Assembly: GCA_910587295.1 (NCBI GenBank)
Contig: CAJULP010000054.1
Coordinates: 1-64,000, forward strand
From: an uncultured Lachnospiraceae bacterium
GTDB taxonomy: Bacteria; Bacillota; Clostridia; Lachnospirales; Lachnospiraceae
DNA length: 64,000 nt
Direction: 5' to 3'
The notes below the pieces were generated by a model. It was not told where the DNA came from and searched no databases. It worked only from the letters and a program-made list of their open reading frames with translations. A program made the translations under genes and the position numbers. Position 1 is the first letter of the stretch. Each line of letters begins with the position of its first letter. Positions 54,749-63,785 of this stretch are shown here, one piece after another.

Positions 54749-56060
54749 TTTTCCCGCTTTGCTCCTTTCCCAAAATGAAATCGACAAACTGCTGCGCACA
54801 CCTTCCCGAAAGCCCCCCGTGGGCAATCTCCCATTTTGCCGCCTCCGCTAAAAGCTCATCTTCCGGCATCTCCACATGAAAACGTTCCGCCAGGACCCGG
54901 ACAATGTTCTGGAACTCCTTTTTATCAGGCGCCGCAAAATAAATGGTAACCCCAAATCTTGCCGCCAAAGATAATTTTTCCTGTACCGTATCCCCAGCAT
55001 GGAGCTGGTCACGCCTGTCCTCTTTATCGGAAAACTTCTCTCTGATCAGGTGCCTGCGGTTAGAGGTGGCATAGATCAGAACGTTGTCCGGCCTGCGCTC
55101 TAAGCCGCCTTCTATCACTGCCTTTAAATATTTATATTCGATTTCAAAGTCCTCGAAGCTTAAGTCATCCATATAAATGATAAACTTATAATTTCTGTTC
55201 TTGACCTGGGCGATCACGTCATGCAGATCCTGAAACTGGTGCTTGTAAACCTCAATGACCCGAAGGCCCTTTTCATAATATTCATTTGCAATCGCCTTGA
55301 TACTGGAAGATTTCCCTGTGCCCGCATCCCCAAAAAGCAGGCAGTTATTTGCCTTTTTCCCCTTAACAAAAGCTTCCGTATTAGCAATAAGCTTCCCCTT
55401 GGGAATCTCATACCCCACAAGATCATCCAAACGCACATGGGCAATCCTGGGGATTGGCACGATCTGGACTCCCCTCTCGTCATGGACCACCCGGAAAGCC
55501 TTATGCAGGCCAAACTTTCCCACGCCGTAATCCCTGTAAAACTCCGTCAGCGTATCTTTCATTTCTTCCGGTGTATGGTCTTTGGTAAACTTCACGGCAA
55601 GGGAGCAGATTCTTTCCCTGATACGGCTGTTATAAACCTTGCTCTCACTGTCACTGCTCACATAATTGGTGATCAGATCAAACCCGTCTATGTGAAGTTC
55701 CCTTACCAGATCAGAAAAATCAAAATCAAATAATTCCTTAAATATAACGATATCATGGAGCACCGCCTGATTGATGCTCCCTTCCACCGCTCCCCTGACC
55801 TCGCATGCCCTGCTGTAACTGTTTTCATTGTTCACCAGAAGATGGGCAAGGTAGCAATGCCACAGATTCCCGTAAAACCCGTAATTTCCCGCAAGCTCTA
55901 ACAGACTGTACATACAGCGGTACATCACATTTGCCCTCTGCCCGCAGTCTTCTTCCCCCCTTTGGCCGGCTCCCATAAGCCATGCCATATCATGTAAAGG
56001 CATTGCCTCATACTCTTCAAAATTTCTGTATACGATCAGTTCCTGTTCCCGGATCTTCAT
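54720..56060 (-). CDS. DUF815 AAA+ ATPase
   Basis: 446 residues of the DUF815 family. A helical N-terminal half (1-200) precedes an ATPase core with Walker A LLFGDAGTGKSSS (about 241-253), Walker B FIIYMDDLSFED and sensor-like LIYATSNRRHLI. The family is widespread and without known function; it resembles protein-remodelling or loader ATPases. It lies 11 nt after pheA and overlaps ppx, so it is part of the polyphosphate operon. A partner or adaptor role for Ppx or polyphosphate-bound proteins is only inference. Confidence 0.88.
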   Translation of the reverse strand: MKIREQELIVYRNFEEYEAMPLHDMAWLMGAGQRGEEDCGQRANVMYRCMYSLLELAGNYGFYGNLWHCYLAHLLVNNENSYSRACEVRGAVEGSINQAVLHDIVIFKELFDFDFSDLVRELHIDGFDLITNYVSSDSESKVYNSRIRERICSLAVKFTKDHTPEEMKDTLTEFYRDYGVGKFGLHKAFRVVHDERGVQIVPIPRIAHVRLDDLVGYEIPKGKLIANTEAFVKGKKANNCLLFGDAGTGKSSSIKAIANEYYEKGLRVIEVYKHQFQDLHDVIAQVKNRNYKFIIYMDDLSFEDFEIEYKYLKAVIEGGLERRPDNVLIYATSNRRHLIREKFSDKEDRRDQLHAGDTVQEKLSLAARFGVTIYFAAPDKKEFQNIVRVLAERFHVEMPEDELLAEAAKWEIAHGGLSGRCAQQFVDFILGKEQSGKNGSKDICGN

Positions 56061-56071
56061 CTTACACCCCG

Positions 56072-57199
56072 CTAATAATTCCCTAAAATTTTCATTTCCC
56101 TGGCTTCCTCCCGGAGTCCTCTTAACGCATTCCGTACAGCACCATCCGAAAGATTCCCGTCAAAATCAATAAAGAAACGATACTCCCAGTTCCTGTCTTC
56201 AATGGGCCTGCTCTCAATCCGGTTCATATTTAAGTTGTTATAGATAAAATGGGAAAGCATATGGTACAGTGAGCCGCTCTCATGAGGCACTTCAAAACAA
56301 ATGCTCACCTTTTTGGCATCCCTTCGAAATATTTTCTGGTTGGTCACAATAATAAATCTGGTGGAATTGGTGCTGGACTGGTTTACGCCCTTTTTCAGTA
56401 CCTCTAGCCCGTAAAGCTTAGCCGCATATTCGCTGGCGATTGCCGCCTGCGTTTTATCTAAATCCGCCGCCACCTTTTTTGCCGCAAACGCATTGTTCTG
56501 CATACTGATCTGCTGCCAGCCGTACTGGTTCAAAAAACGCGCCGACTGCATCAGTGACTGGGGATGAGAATATACCGTCCGGATATCCGAAATTTCCGTT
56601 CCCGGCACCGCCATCAGGCAATGCTCTATCCGGATGATCTGTTCCCCTACGATATAATTTTCAAACTCCACCAAAAGATCATAAATCTCACTGACAATCC
56701 CTGCCGTGGAATTTTCAATGGGAAGCACCGCAAAATCCGCACTTCCTTCGTCAATAGCGATCATGGCATCCCGAAAGGTCTCCACATGGAAACTGTTTAC
56801 CTGCTCCCCGAAATACTGTATCATGGCTGCCTGGGAATATGCCCCTTCCGCCCCTTGGAAAACCACTCTCGCTTTCCCCTGGGATAAGGAATCTACCCCA
56901 ATAAAAGGCAGTTTTCCGCTGCTGCCATGTTCCGAAAGGAGACGGTACTGGAGCTTACGGCTCATGGACATGATCTGCTCAAAAAGCTCCTCTATCCCAT
57001 GTCTATTAAAATCGTTATGGGTAAGGGCCTTGACGGTACGGATCTTTTCTTCTTCCCTTGCCTTGTCAAACACCTTCTTACCGGTCTCAATCTTATACTG
57101 TGCCACCTGCCCGGATATCTCCATACGCTTTTCATACAGCTCTACGATACGGGCGTCAATCTCATCAATCTGCTGCCTTAAATCCGTCAAATCTGTCAT
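56072..57199 (-). CDS. pheA: Bifunctional chorismate mutase/prephenate dehydratase
   Basis: 375 residues: chorismate mutase helix (DLRQQIDEIDARIVELYEKR), prephenate dehydratase (VVFQGAEGAYSQAAM, and the catalytic TRF motif in SSTNSTRFIIV) and a C-terminal ACT domain (ESGSLYHML, NRIESRPIEDRNWEY) for feedback by phenylalanine. It converts chorismate to phenylpyruvate. A promoter and a GGGGG-type site precede the ATG. It is the first gene of the operon continuing to DUF815, ppx and ppk; no other aromatic amino-acid genes are here. Confidence 0.95.
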   Translation of the reverse strand: MTDLTDLRQQIDEIDARIVELYEKRMEISGQVAQYKIETGKKVFDKAREEEKIRTVKALTHNDFNRHGIEELFEQIMSMSRKLQYRLLSEHGSSGKLPFIGVDSLSQGKARVVFQGAEGAYSQAAMIQYFGEQVNSFHVETFRDAMIAIDEGSADFAVLPIENSTAGIVSEIYDLLVEFENYIVGEQIIRIEHCLMAVPGTEISDIRTVYSHPQSLMQSARFLNQYGWQQISMQNNAFAAKKVAADLDKTQAAIASEYAAKLYGLEVLKKGVNQSSTNSTRFIIVTNQKIFRRDAKKVSICFEVPHESGSLYHMLSHFIYNNLNMNRIESRPIEDRNWEYRFFIDFDGNLSDGAVRNALRGLREEAREMKILGNY

Positions 57200-57228
57200 C
57201 TTGGACCCCCACTTTTCTTGTTTCTACT

Positions 57229-57257
57229 ATTTTATATCAAAAAAAGGCCCATAGCAA
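57229..57257 (-). promoter_or_regulatory. pheA operon promoter
   Basis: TTGCTA, 17-nt spacer and TAAAAT on the minus strand, about 30 nt before the pheA ATG. No T-box or leader peptide fits in the short gap. Confidence 0.5.
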
Positions 57258-57284
57258 GATACATGGAAACTTTTTGAGATATAG

Positions 57285-57313
57285 TTGCACAGTAAATTTC
57301 ATTTTATTATAAT
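57285..57313 (+). promoter_or_regulatory. Promoter of the DUF5050 gene
   Basis: TTGCAC, 17-nt spacer and perfect TATAAT on the plus strand, about 50 nt before the ATG. It is divergent from the pheA promoter, 27 nt away. Confidence 0.75.
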
Positions 57314-57363
57314 AGAGTGTATAGAGAACATTCAGCCCTGCTGAAAATAGGAGGATCAATTTA

Positions 57364-58386
57364 ATGAAAAAGAACTGGAAAGCTATGCTAATTTTAGGTA
57401 TCATCCTGATCGTGCTTATCCTGTCAGGCGTTTATACCATATTATCTGCCAGGATTCCCCACAATGATATTTCCGTTACCGGGAATACTGCCGGCAACTT
57501 AAACAACAAAGGCTTGTTTGCCGAAGCGGACGGCCGGGTCTACTTTTCCAACGCATACGACAGCGGCTGCCTGTATTCCATGAATGCCGATGAGACTGAC
57601 CTGAAAAAAATAAACAGCTCCCCCGTCAATTCTATCAATGTGGGCGGAAATTATCTTTATTATTTTATGAACAACTCAAGCGGCGGCACCGGGCTTGGCT
57701 ATGTAGTCCGCACCTATGGCATCTTCCGCTCCAAATTAAACGGCAAGAATATCACCTGCCTTGACCGGAACGCAGCGATCACCATGCAGCTTTCCGGAGA
57801 TTACCTGTATTACCAAAGATATAACAACACAGATTTTACGCAGTTATACAAGATCAAGACTGACAAATCCGACAACACTCTGGTTTATGACGGCGTTATC
57901 AATCCCGCCGCCTGCTTTAACGGCATGATCTACTTTAACGGAACCGAGGACGATCATTACCTCTATGCGTTAAACACCACCACTGACGCGATTTCCACCA
58001 TTTATCAGGGCAATCTGTGGAATCCGGTCTATCAGGATGGCTATATTTATTATATGGATGTAGCGGAAGATTACCGGCTCTGCCGGCTTTCCTTATCCCA
58101 GAACACCGTGGAAGTCCTGACCAGCGACCGCGTGGACGGCTTTAACGTAGGATCACAATACATATATTACCAAAGGACTATGGAGCCTGCCCTTATGCGG
58201 ATGGCGCTTGATGGGAGTGATCAGGAAATGGTGGCGGAAGGGGTCTACAGTGATATCAACCTGACCTCCACCTACGCTTATTTCCACGCTTACGGGGAGG
58301 ACACCCCGGTTTACCACACGCCGGTAAACGGCCCTGTCAATGTGACAACATTTGACGCCGCATTAAATGCGGCATTATCGAAGTAA
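57364..58386 (+). CDS. DUF5050 beta-propeller-like membrane-anchored protein
   Basis: 340 residues: an N-terminal membrane anchor (MLILGIILIVLILSGVYTIL) and an extracytoplasmic domain of repeats such as GRVYFSNAYDSGCLYSMN, NYLYYFMNN, DYLYYQRYNN and GYIYYMDV. Repeats of Tyr-Tyr with short turns are the mark of DUF5050, a six-bladed beta-propeller family. It probably senses or binds a ligand outside the cell; no function is known. AGGAGG lies 9 nt before the ATG. It is a single gene whose 3' end overlaps that of folBK by 12 nt. Confidence 0.85.
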   Translation: MKKNWKAMLILGIILIVLILSGVYTILSARIPHNDISVTGNTAGNLNNKGLFAEADGRVYFSNAYDSGCLYSMNADETDLKKINSSPVNSINVGGNYLYYFMNNSSGGTGLGYVVRTYGIFRSKLNGKNITCLDRNAAITMQLSGDYLYYQRYNNTDFTQLYKIKTDKSDNTLVYDGVINPAACFNGMIYFNGTEDDHYLYALNTTTDAISTIYQGNLWNPVYQDGYIYYMDVAEDYRLCRLSLSQNTVEVLTSDRVDGFNVGSQYIYYQRTMEPALMRMALDGSDQEMVAEGVYSDINLTSTYAYFHAYGEDTPVYHTPVNGPVNVTTFDAALNAALSK

Positions 58387-59190
58387 ATCCTGAAGCATAT
58401 GTCTGATGGTCTTTCCCGTCACAGGGTGGACCAGATTCGGGCATAGCTTGGATAAAGGTTCTAAGACAAACCGGCGGTTCCCCATATCCGGATGGGGGAC
58501 CGTTAATTCAGGGTCATCAGACACATAATCTTGATAAAGCAGAATATCTAAATCCAGGGTTCTTGGCCCCCAGTGGATCTTCCGTTCCCTTCCTGCTTTC
58601 TGCTCCAGCTCGTGGAGAAAAGCTAAAAGCTCATCCGGAAAAAGCAATGTCTTTAGCCCCACCGCCCCGTTTAAGAAATCATCCTGCATAACGCCGCCAT
58701 AAGGAGCTGTGACCATCCACTCCGAACACTTCACATCCCTGATCAGGGGATGCGCTTTCAATCTGTCTACGGCATCCTCAAGATACCGCTCCTTATCCCC
58801 CATATTCGAACCGATTCCCAAAAAAACCTGCTTCCACCCCCGCCTGATCTTTACTGACACACACGCAAAAGGAAGCCCCACCGGTGCATGGGGCTTTTTT
58901 ATCTCCAGTTCAAGTTCCATGATCTGCGGAAAGGATACCAAAATTTCCCTTGCAAGATGCTCCGCTGCCGCTTCGATCAGAAGAAACGTGTTTTGCCGCA
59001 GATAATCATGAATGAAATGGCATACCCTCCCGTAATCCGCAGAGCAGTCCAGATCGTCACTAAGCCCTGCGGTCCTTAAGTCCATAATAAGCTCCGCACT
59101 TACCAAAAACATCTGCCCACGCAGGGTTTCCTCGGCGTACACCCCATGCCCTGCATATACTTCCAGCTCCCTGATCAAAATAGAATCCAT
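58375..59190 (-). CDS. folK: Fused dihydroneopterin aldolase-HPPK
   Basis: 271 residues. Residues 1-113 form dihydroneopterin aldolase FolB (ELEVYAGHGVYAEE, LLIEAAAEHLA), and the rest is 6-hydroxymethyl-dihydropterin pyrophosphokinase FolK (VFLGIGSNMGDKERYLEDA, WGPRTLDLDILLY, PHPDMGNRRFVL). It makes the pyrophosphorylated pterin used by FolP. The start is set at ATG after GGGGGTGG; a GTG overlapping the folP stop is six codons earlier. It ends the operon folC-folE-HD-folP-folBK. Confidence 0.93.
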   Translation of the reverse strand: MDSILIRELEVYAGHGVYAEETLRGQMFLVSAELIMDLRTAGLSDDLDCSADYGRVCHFIHDYLRQNTFLLIEAAAEHLAREILVSFPQIMELELEIKKPHAPVGLPFACVSVKIRRGWKQVFLGIGSNMGDKERYLEDAVDRLKAHPLIRDVKCSEWMVTAPYGGVMQDDFLNGAVGLKTLLFPDELLAFLHELEQKAGRERKIHWGPRTLDLDILLYQDYVSDDPELTVPHPDMGNRRFVLEPLSKLCPNLVHPVTGKTIRHMLQDLLR

Positions 59191-59204
59191 ATCCACCCCC
59201 ACGG

Positions 59205-60023
59205 TCACAGTAATTTTCTCTCCTTCAAAATAGCTTCCGTCATCTTGATCGCACGCACATTTTCTTTCACGTCATGGACTCTGACAAAAGCACACCCTTT
59301 TAATACCCCGAAAACCGTGGTGACCAGCGTTCCTTCTATCCTGTCGCCTACCGGAAGGTCAAGGGTAAGTCCGATCACGGATTTCCTGCTTGTGCCAAGC
59401 AGGATCGGGTAACCTAACTGCTTGAGCCGGTCCAGTTTATCAATGATTTCCAAATTATTCTCATAGGACTTGGCAAACCCGATCCCCGGATCCAGAATGA
59501 TCTTGTCGTCAGAAATACCTGCTTCGTGGGCAATGGCGATACTTTCCTCAAGATCGGATTTGATATCCTCCATCAGATCCCCATATACGCCCTCTTTGCG
59601 GTTGTGCATCAGCACGCAGGGTATCTGTTCCTTACCGACTACCTGTGCCAGGCTTTCATCAAACTTAAGCCCCCACACATCATTAATCATATCCACCCCT
59701 GCATAAATCCCCATTTTGGCAACTTCACCCTTACAGGTATCTAGCGACACAGGAATGTCAAAGCGCCTTTTAACCTCTTCGATTATCGGAAGCACCCTCC
59801 TGCACTCCTCATGCCAGTGGACAGGCAAAAACCCGGGCCTTGTGGATTCTCCTCCGATATCCAGGATATCCATCCCGCAATCCAGCATTTCTTCCACACG
59901 GAAAAGAGCCTGGTCCACCTTGCTGTACCTGCCGCCGTCCGAAAAAGAATCCGGCGTTGCGTTTAGTATCCCCATAACATAAGTACATTTCTCAGTGTCA
60001 AACTCGCGGTTTCCTATTTTCAT
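59205..60023 (-). CDS. folP: Dihydropteroate synthase
   Basis: 272 residues with MGILNATPDSFSDGGRY, DIGGESTRPGF, SLDTCKGEVAKMG and LLGTSRKSVIG, all pterin or pABA site motifs. It joins pABA with the FolK product and is the target of sulfonamides. Three in-frame ATGs lie close together; the last, with GGGGGG 6 nt upstream, is chosen. It lies between the HD hydrolase gene and folBK. Confidence 0.94.
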   Translation of the reverse strand: MKIGNREFDTEKCTYVMGILNATPDSFSDGGRYSKVDQALFRVEEMLDCGMDILDIGGESTRPGFLPVHWHEECRRVLPIIEEVKRRFDIPVSLDTCKGEVAKMGIYAGVDMINDVWGLKFDESLAQVVGKEQIPCVLMHNRKEGVYGDLMEDIKSDLEESIAIAHEAGISDDKIILDPGIGFAKSYENNLEIIDKLDRLKQLGYPILLGTSRKSVIGLTLDLPVGDRIEGTLVTTVFGVLKGCAFVRVHDVKENVRAIKMTEAILKERKLL

Positions 60024-60045
60024 TCTCATCCCCCCTATCCTCATC

Positions 60046-60528
60046 CTACCAGATAATTCGTCCGTTTTTCTTGTTCTGCTTCCAGTCACATAAGTGCTCC
60101 GCCGCACAGGCAAAGCAAGGGCGGCTCATCTTGTCAGCCCGGTAAATAAGCCCAGACAAAGACTTTTGTGTTTTTATGTCACCATCACGATGGCTGCCGA
60201 TTGCCGCAAGGATACTGCTTTTTTCTTCTTCCGAAAAACCGCAGTCATCTAAGATTTCCGGTGCCAGCATAACGCTTGCTTTTTCGTGGGATATGCCATC
60301 TTCATACTCCATCCATCTCCCGATGTCATGCAAAAGCGCCGCCCCGTAGATCAGTTCCTTCTCCTGTCCGTAACCTTCTGTCTGATCCAGAATCACCGCA
60401 AGCCTTGCCACGTCAAGGAAATGCCCCATATTATGGCAACAGAACTGTCGATCTTTTTCTGCCTTATTAATCCGCGCTATATAGTCTTTATATTTTTCGT
60501 GATGTAAGATCCGATTTACCCTATCCAT
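60046..60528 (-). CDS. HD-domain phosphohydrolase in the folate operon
   Basis: 160 residues of one HD domain: HNMGHFLDVARLAVILDQ, AALLHDIGRWMEYEDGISHE (metal-binding His and Asp) and SHRDGD. HD hydrolases cut phosphate esters, often of nucleotides. It lies between folE and folP with 10 and 22 nt spacing, both on the same transcript. The fol operon has no Nudix FolQ for removing pyrophosphate from dihydroneopterin triphosphate, so this protein is a candidate for that step (inference). Its C-terminal CAAEHLCDWKQNKKN carries extra Cys residues. Confidence 0.85.
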   Translation of the reverse strand: MDRVNRILHHEKYKDYIARINKAEKDRQFCCHNMGHFLDVARLAVILDQTEGYGQEKELIYGAALLHDIGRWMEYEDGISHEKASVMLAPEILDDCGFSEEEKSSILAAIGSHRDGDIKTQKSLSGLIYRADKMSRPCFACAAEHLCDWKQNKKNGRIIW

Positions 60529-60538
60529 TTTTATGCCC

Positions 60539-61093
60539 TTATTTTACCATATTCCAAAAAAGAGATTTCAGGCTTTCATCCTCATCAAACAATCCCCTGG
60601 ATGCTGCCGTGACCGTCTGGCTCCCCGGCTTTTTCACCCCCCGCATGGTCATACACATATGCTCCGCACTGACCAGCACCATCACACCTTTGGGACGCAG
60701 GTTTTCCATGATTGCATCAGCAATCTCCGCGGTAAGCCGCTCCTGGATCTGCAGCCTTGCGGCGTAGACCTCCACCGTCCTGGCAAGCTTGCTGATCCCC
60801 ACCACCTGTCCGTCCGGAATATAGGCAATATGGATCTTCCCGAAAAAGGGCATTAAATGATGCTCACAGATGGAATAAAAGGTAATATCCCGCTCTAACA
60901 CGATCTGGCTGTCTGATGCTTCAAAGGTTTTGGACAAATGCTCTTTCGCGGAAGCCCCCATGCCGGAGAGCAGCTCTTCATACATCCTGGCTACCCTTGC
61001 AGGCGTTTCTTTCAGGCCCTCCCTGTTAACGTCTTCTCCCATACCCTCAAGCAGCAGCTTTACCGCCGCTTCCACTTTATCTTTGTTTACCAT
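60539..61093 (-). CDS. folE: GTP cyclohydrolase I
   Basis: 184 residues with the zinc site Cys in [12 protein letters not shown], the [11 protein letters not shown] second Cys and [18 protein letters not shown]. It opens GTP to form 7,8-dihydroneopterin triphosphate, first step of folate synthesis. The start is the ATG 8 nt after GGGAG. It overlaps the end of folC by about 16 nt and precedes the HD gene. Confidence 0.96.
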   Translation of the reverse strand: MVNKDKVEAAVKLLLEGMGEDVNREGLKETPARVARMYEELLSGMGASAKEHLSKTFEASDSQIVLERDITFYSICEHHLMPFFGKIHIAYIPDGQVVGISKLARTVEVYAARLQIQERLTAEIADAIMENLRPKGVMVLVSAEHMCMTMRGVKKPGSQTVTAASRGLFDEDESLKSLFWNMVK

Positions 61094-62411
61094 GTACGTC
61101 TCTCCCAATAGTTTCTCTGCCTCTTTTGTCAGAGACAGTCTCTATCATCTTGATCAGGCTCCCAAGATAGGACAAAGAACCAAACGCAATGACCACGGTA
61201 TCTTTATCCGCTAAAAGATAAGCAAGCTCCACCGCTTCTTCCACGCTGTCCAAGGCAGTGACCTGCCCGTGGTATGTCTTTGCCATACAGGCAAGCTCAT
61301 AGGAAGAAAGCCCTCTTTCCCCTGCTGTCGGCACGGTAAGAACCTGTTCGGCAAGAGGGCATGTCACTTGTAAGATCTCATCTTGTTCTTTATCCCTCAA
61401 CATTCCTATTATATATATAATTCTCCGGTTTGTAAAATAAAACCGGATTGATTCCGCAAGCTTTGCCGCCCCGTCCGGATTGTGGGCGCCATCCGCAATC
61501 ACACAGGGCTTTCGGGAAAGCACCTGGAACCTTCCCGGCCATGCCGCTTTTGTAAGCCCCTGGCTGATCGCCTTTTGGCCAACAGGCATCCCCCGGTTTT
61601 CCAGCTCCTCCATTGCCCGGATGGCAAGGACCGCATTTTCAATCTGGTAAGTTCCTGCCAAAGTAATGGTAAGATCATGATACTTCCCATAATGGAATAC
61701 CTGTTTCTCCAGGCTCCGCTTTACCACCTTTCCATCTGCCGGGTCTGCTGTCACTAACGGCACAGAGAGTTCCTTCGCCTTATCCCGCAGCACCTTCATG
61801 ACCTCTTCCGGCCCCTTTAAGGCTATGACCGCAGATCCCTTTTTTATGATCCCTGACTTTTCCGTTGCAATTTCTTCAAGGCTGTTTCCCAAAACCTTCC
61901 TGTGATCAAAACTGATGGAAGTAAAGATTGCAAGCAGAGTGTTTTGAACCACATTTGTGGCATCCAAACGTCCCCCCATGCCGGTTTCCAAGACCACGAT
62001 ATCGCATTTTTGCTCCTTAAAATACCAAAACGCCATGGCAGTCTCAATTTCATAGGCTGTGGGATGCGGCTTTCCTTCTAAGACCAGCTCCCCGCACACA
62101 TCTTTTATATGTTCCATCATGCGGCAAAGATCTTTTTTACTCACCGGCCTGCCGTTTACCTGCATGATCTCCCGGTATTCAAAGACTGCCGGAGAAAGGT
62201 ATCTTCCTACCCGGTACCCGGCTTGTTTCAAAATTTCCGAACAAAATGAAAGCACAGATCCCTTCCCGTTGGTACCCGCTATATGGATAAACTTAAGATC
62301 CGCCTGCGGGTTCCCCAATTTTTCACACAATTGCTCTATATTAAAAAGCCCCGGAACCATCCCGTATTTTTTTACTTCCTCCAAAAAATCCATTACTTCC
62401 TGTAAATTCAT
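61077..62411 (-). CDS. folC: Folylpolyglutamate synthase/dihydrofolate synthase
   Basis: 444 residues of the Mur ligase-like FolC family: [14 protein letters not shown] (P-loop), [12 protein letters not shown] and [15 protein letters not shown]. It adds glutamate to dihydropteroate and to folates. The start is the ATG 7 nt after AGGAG; a longer in-frame stretch upstream has no site. It is the first gene of the operon and leads into folE. Confidence 0.94.
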   Translation of the reverse strand: MNLQEVMDFLEEVKKYGMVPGLFNIEQLCEKLGNPQADLKFIHIAGTNGKGSVLSFCSEILKQAGYRVGRYLSPAVFEYREIMQVNGRPVSKKDLCRMMEHIKDVCGELVLEGKPHPTAYEIETAMAFWYFKEQKCDIVVLETGMGGRLDATNVVQNTLLAIFTSISFDHRKVLGNSLEEIATEKSGIIKKGSAVIALKGPEEVMKVLRDKAKELSVPLVTADPADGKVVKRSLEKQVFHYGKYHDLTITLAGTYQIENAVLAIRAMEELENRGMPVGQKAISQGLTKAAWPGRFQVLSRKPCVIADGAHNPDGAAKLAESIRFYFTNRRIIYIIGMLRDKEQDEILQVTCPLAEQVLTVPTAGERGLSSYELACMAKTYHGQVTALDSVEEAVELAYLLADKDTVVIAFGSLSYLGSLIKMIETVSDKRGRETIGRDVHGKQR

Positions 62412-62488
62412 ACTTTGTCTCCTAACATGTATAATTTCCTGTCTTTGACCCATACTAAACCATAACAAACCAAAGGACAACTACGATA

Positions 62489-62860
62489 ATGCTGAAAAAA
62501 TTTTTCAAATGCGGCCTTGCCGGCTGGTGCATGGAGATCATCTTTACCGCCTTAGATTCCCTGCGCCGGCGGGATATGCGGCTTATGGGCCGGACTTCCC
62601 TATGGATGTTCCCCATATACGGGAGTGCCTGCTTTTTAACCATTTTGCGCCATCCCTTAAAAAAATTCCCTGCCTTCATCCGGGGATGTGTTTATGCTGT
62701 CTGCATTTATATCGGCGAATACCTGACCGGCCGCTTTTTGGACAAGCACCACATCTGCCCCTGGAATTATGAAAGATCACGCTGGCAGATCAAAAGGATC
62801 ATACGCCTTGACTATTTTCCAAACTGGCTGTTAGCCGGACTGCTGTTTGAAAAATTATAA
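62489..62860 (+). CDS. Putative ABC-transporter type IV (CmpB-like) membrane protein
   Basis: 123 residues with three to four membrane helices, WMFPIYGSACFLTIL, FIRGCVYAVCIYIGEYLTGRFL and a C-terminal WNYERSRWQIKRIIRLDYFPNWLLAGL in parts. This matches the PF06541 family, small membrane proteins of unknown role that were named from weak transporter similarity. It is alone on the plus strand and followed by a hairpin that serves as a terminator in both directions. No promoter was recognised in the 77-nt gap with folC. Confidence 0.75.
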   Translation: MLKKFFKCGLAGWCMEIIFTALDSLRRRDMRLMGRTSLWMFPIYGSACFLTILRHPLKKFPAFIRGCVYAVCIYIGEYLTGRFLDKHHICPWNYERSRWQIKRIIRLDYFPNWLLAGLLFEKL

Positions 62861-62895
62861 CCTCTCAATCTTAAATTTGCCAGAAAGCGCAGGAA

Positions 62896-62919
62896 AGCGG
62901 TATGAAAACTCATACCGCT
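62896..62919. terminator. Bidirectional terminator
   Basis: Perfect 10-bp stem AGCGGTATGA with TCATACCGCT and a 4-nt loop; ATTTT follows on the plus strand and TTTCC on the minus strand. It lies between the convergent CmpB-like and PH-domain genes. Confidence 0.75.
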
Positions 62920-62950
62920 ATTTTAATCCATTATTTCATTCATCTGCCTA

Positions 62951-63325
62951 TCAATCATCCTCTGACAGATCCGAGTCTGCACCAATGTCTAACGTATTTA
63001 ATGTGCGCCGCTTCATCCTAGCCCGCTCCGACGCTTCCAAGATATAGTTCTTGATCTCCCGCGCATTCCGGACATGCTCTAACACTAATTTCGGGTGAGT
63101 CGTGTCACCGGTGTATAATACCACCGTTCCCAGTCCGAACATTCTTTCAGGCAAAGAAGTAACAAGCTCCACGTCCTGCACCTTGTACATGTAGCAGTCA
63201 TTTTCAACTTTGTTCAAAAACCCGCTGTTTATGGTAATGATGTTTTCTTTCACGTCATATCTGGTAAAGGTCAGAGGCAGGCCGAAAAACACCCACCGCT
63301 TTTTCTCACTATATTCAATCTCCAT
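62951..63325 (-). CDS. Bacterial PH-domain protein
   Basis: 124 residues with a bPH_2 (YdbS/YdbT-like) fold: KKRWVFFGLPLTFTRYDVKE, INSGFLNKVENDCYMYKVQD and LGTVVLYTGDTTHPKLVLEHV. No membrane helices are visible, so unlike YdbT it is soluble. The C-terminal tail RRTLNTLDIGADSDLSEDD is charged. AGGAG precedes the ATG and it lies 10 nt after nrdR, in the same transcript. Function is unknown. Confidence 0.8.
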   Translation of the reverse strand: MEIEYSEKKRWVFFGLPLTFTRYDVKENIITINSGFLNKVENDCYMYKVQDVELVTSLPERMFGLGTVVLYTGDTTHPKLVLEHVRNAREIKNYILEASERARMKRRTLNTLDIGADSDLSEDD

Positions 63326-63335
63326 TTCTTTCTCC

Positions 63336-63785
63336 TTACTCCAATACCTTTTTTAGTTCATCCATAAAGGTATTGATGTCCTTAAATTCCCTGTAAACAG
63401 ACGCAAAACGAACATAAGCAACTGCCTCTAAGTCCTTTAGCTTATTCATCACCAGTTCGCCGATCACCCGGCTGGGGATTTCTTTCTCCTCACTGCTAAA
63501 AATCTCCGTCTCCACATCATCCACCAGCTGCTTGATCTGGTTTGCACTGATCGGGCGCTTATGGCAGGCGCGCAACACACCGGCTTCAATCTTTGACCTA
63601 TCGTAAGTTTCCCTGTTATCATCCTTTTTAATAACGATCAACGGGATAGTTTCTACTTTTTCATATGTAGTAAAGCGCTTATCACATTCATCGCACACAC
63701 GGCGGCGGCGGATCGAATTATTATCATCCGCTGGTCTTGAATCGATCACCCTGGTGTTTTCGTGGCCACAAAACGGACATTTCAT
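63336..63785 (-). CDS. nrdR: Transcriptional repressor NrdR
   Basis: 149 residues, exact NrdR length. The N-terminal zinc ribbon has CPFCGHENTRVIDSR and RRVCDEC, and the ATP-cone follows (IPLIVIKKDDNRETYDRSKI, RFASVYREFKDI). It senses ATP/dATP and represses ribonucleotide reductase genes. GGGAGG stands 7 nt before the chosen ATG; a much longer in-frame extension upstream lies in GC-rich repeats and is rejected. The leader is unusually structured. Confidence 0.96.
   Translation of the reverse strand: MKCPFCGHENTRVIDSRPADDNNSIRRRRVCDECDKRFTTYEKVETIPLIVIKKDDNRETYDRSKIEAGVLRACHKRPISANQIKQLVDDVETEIFSSEEKEIPSRVIGELVMNKLKDLEAVAYVRFASVYREFKDINTFMDELKKVLE

Noticed and set aside
57200..57363. T-box or attenuator ahead of pheA
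   Set aside because: The predicted leader is only about 25-30 nt, too short for a T-box or a leader peptide with terminator.
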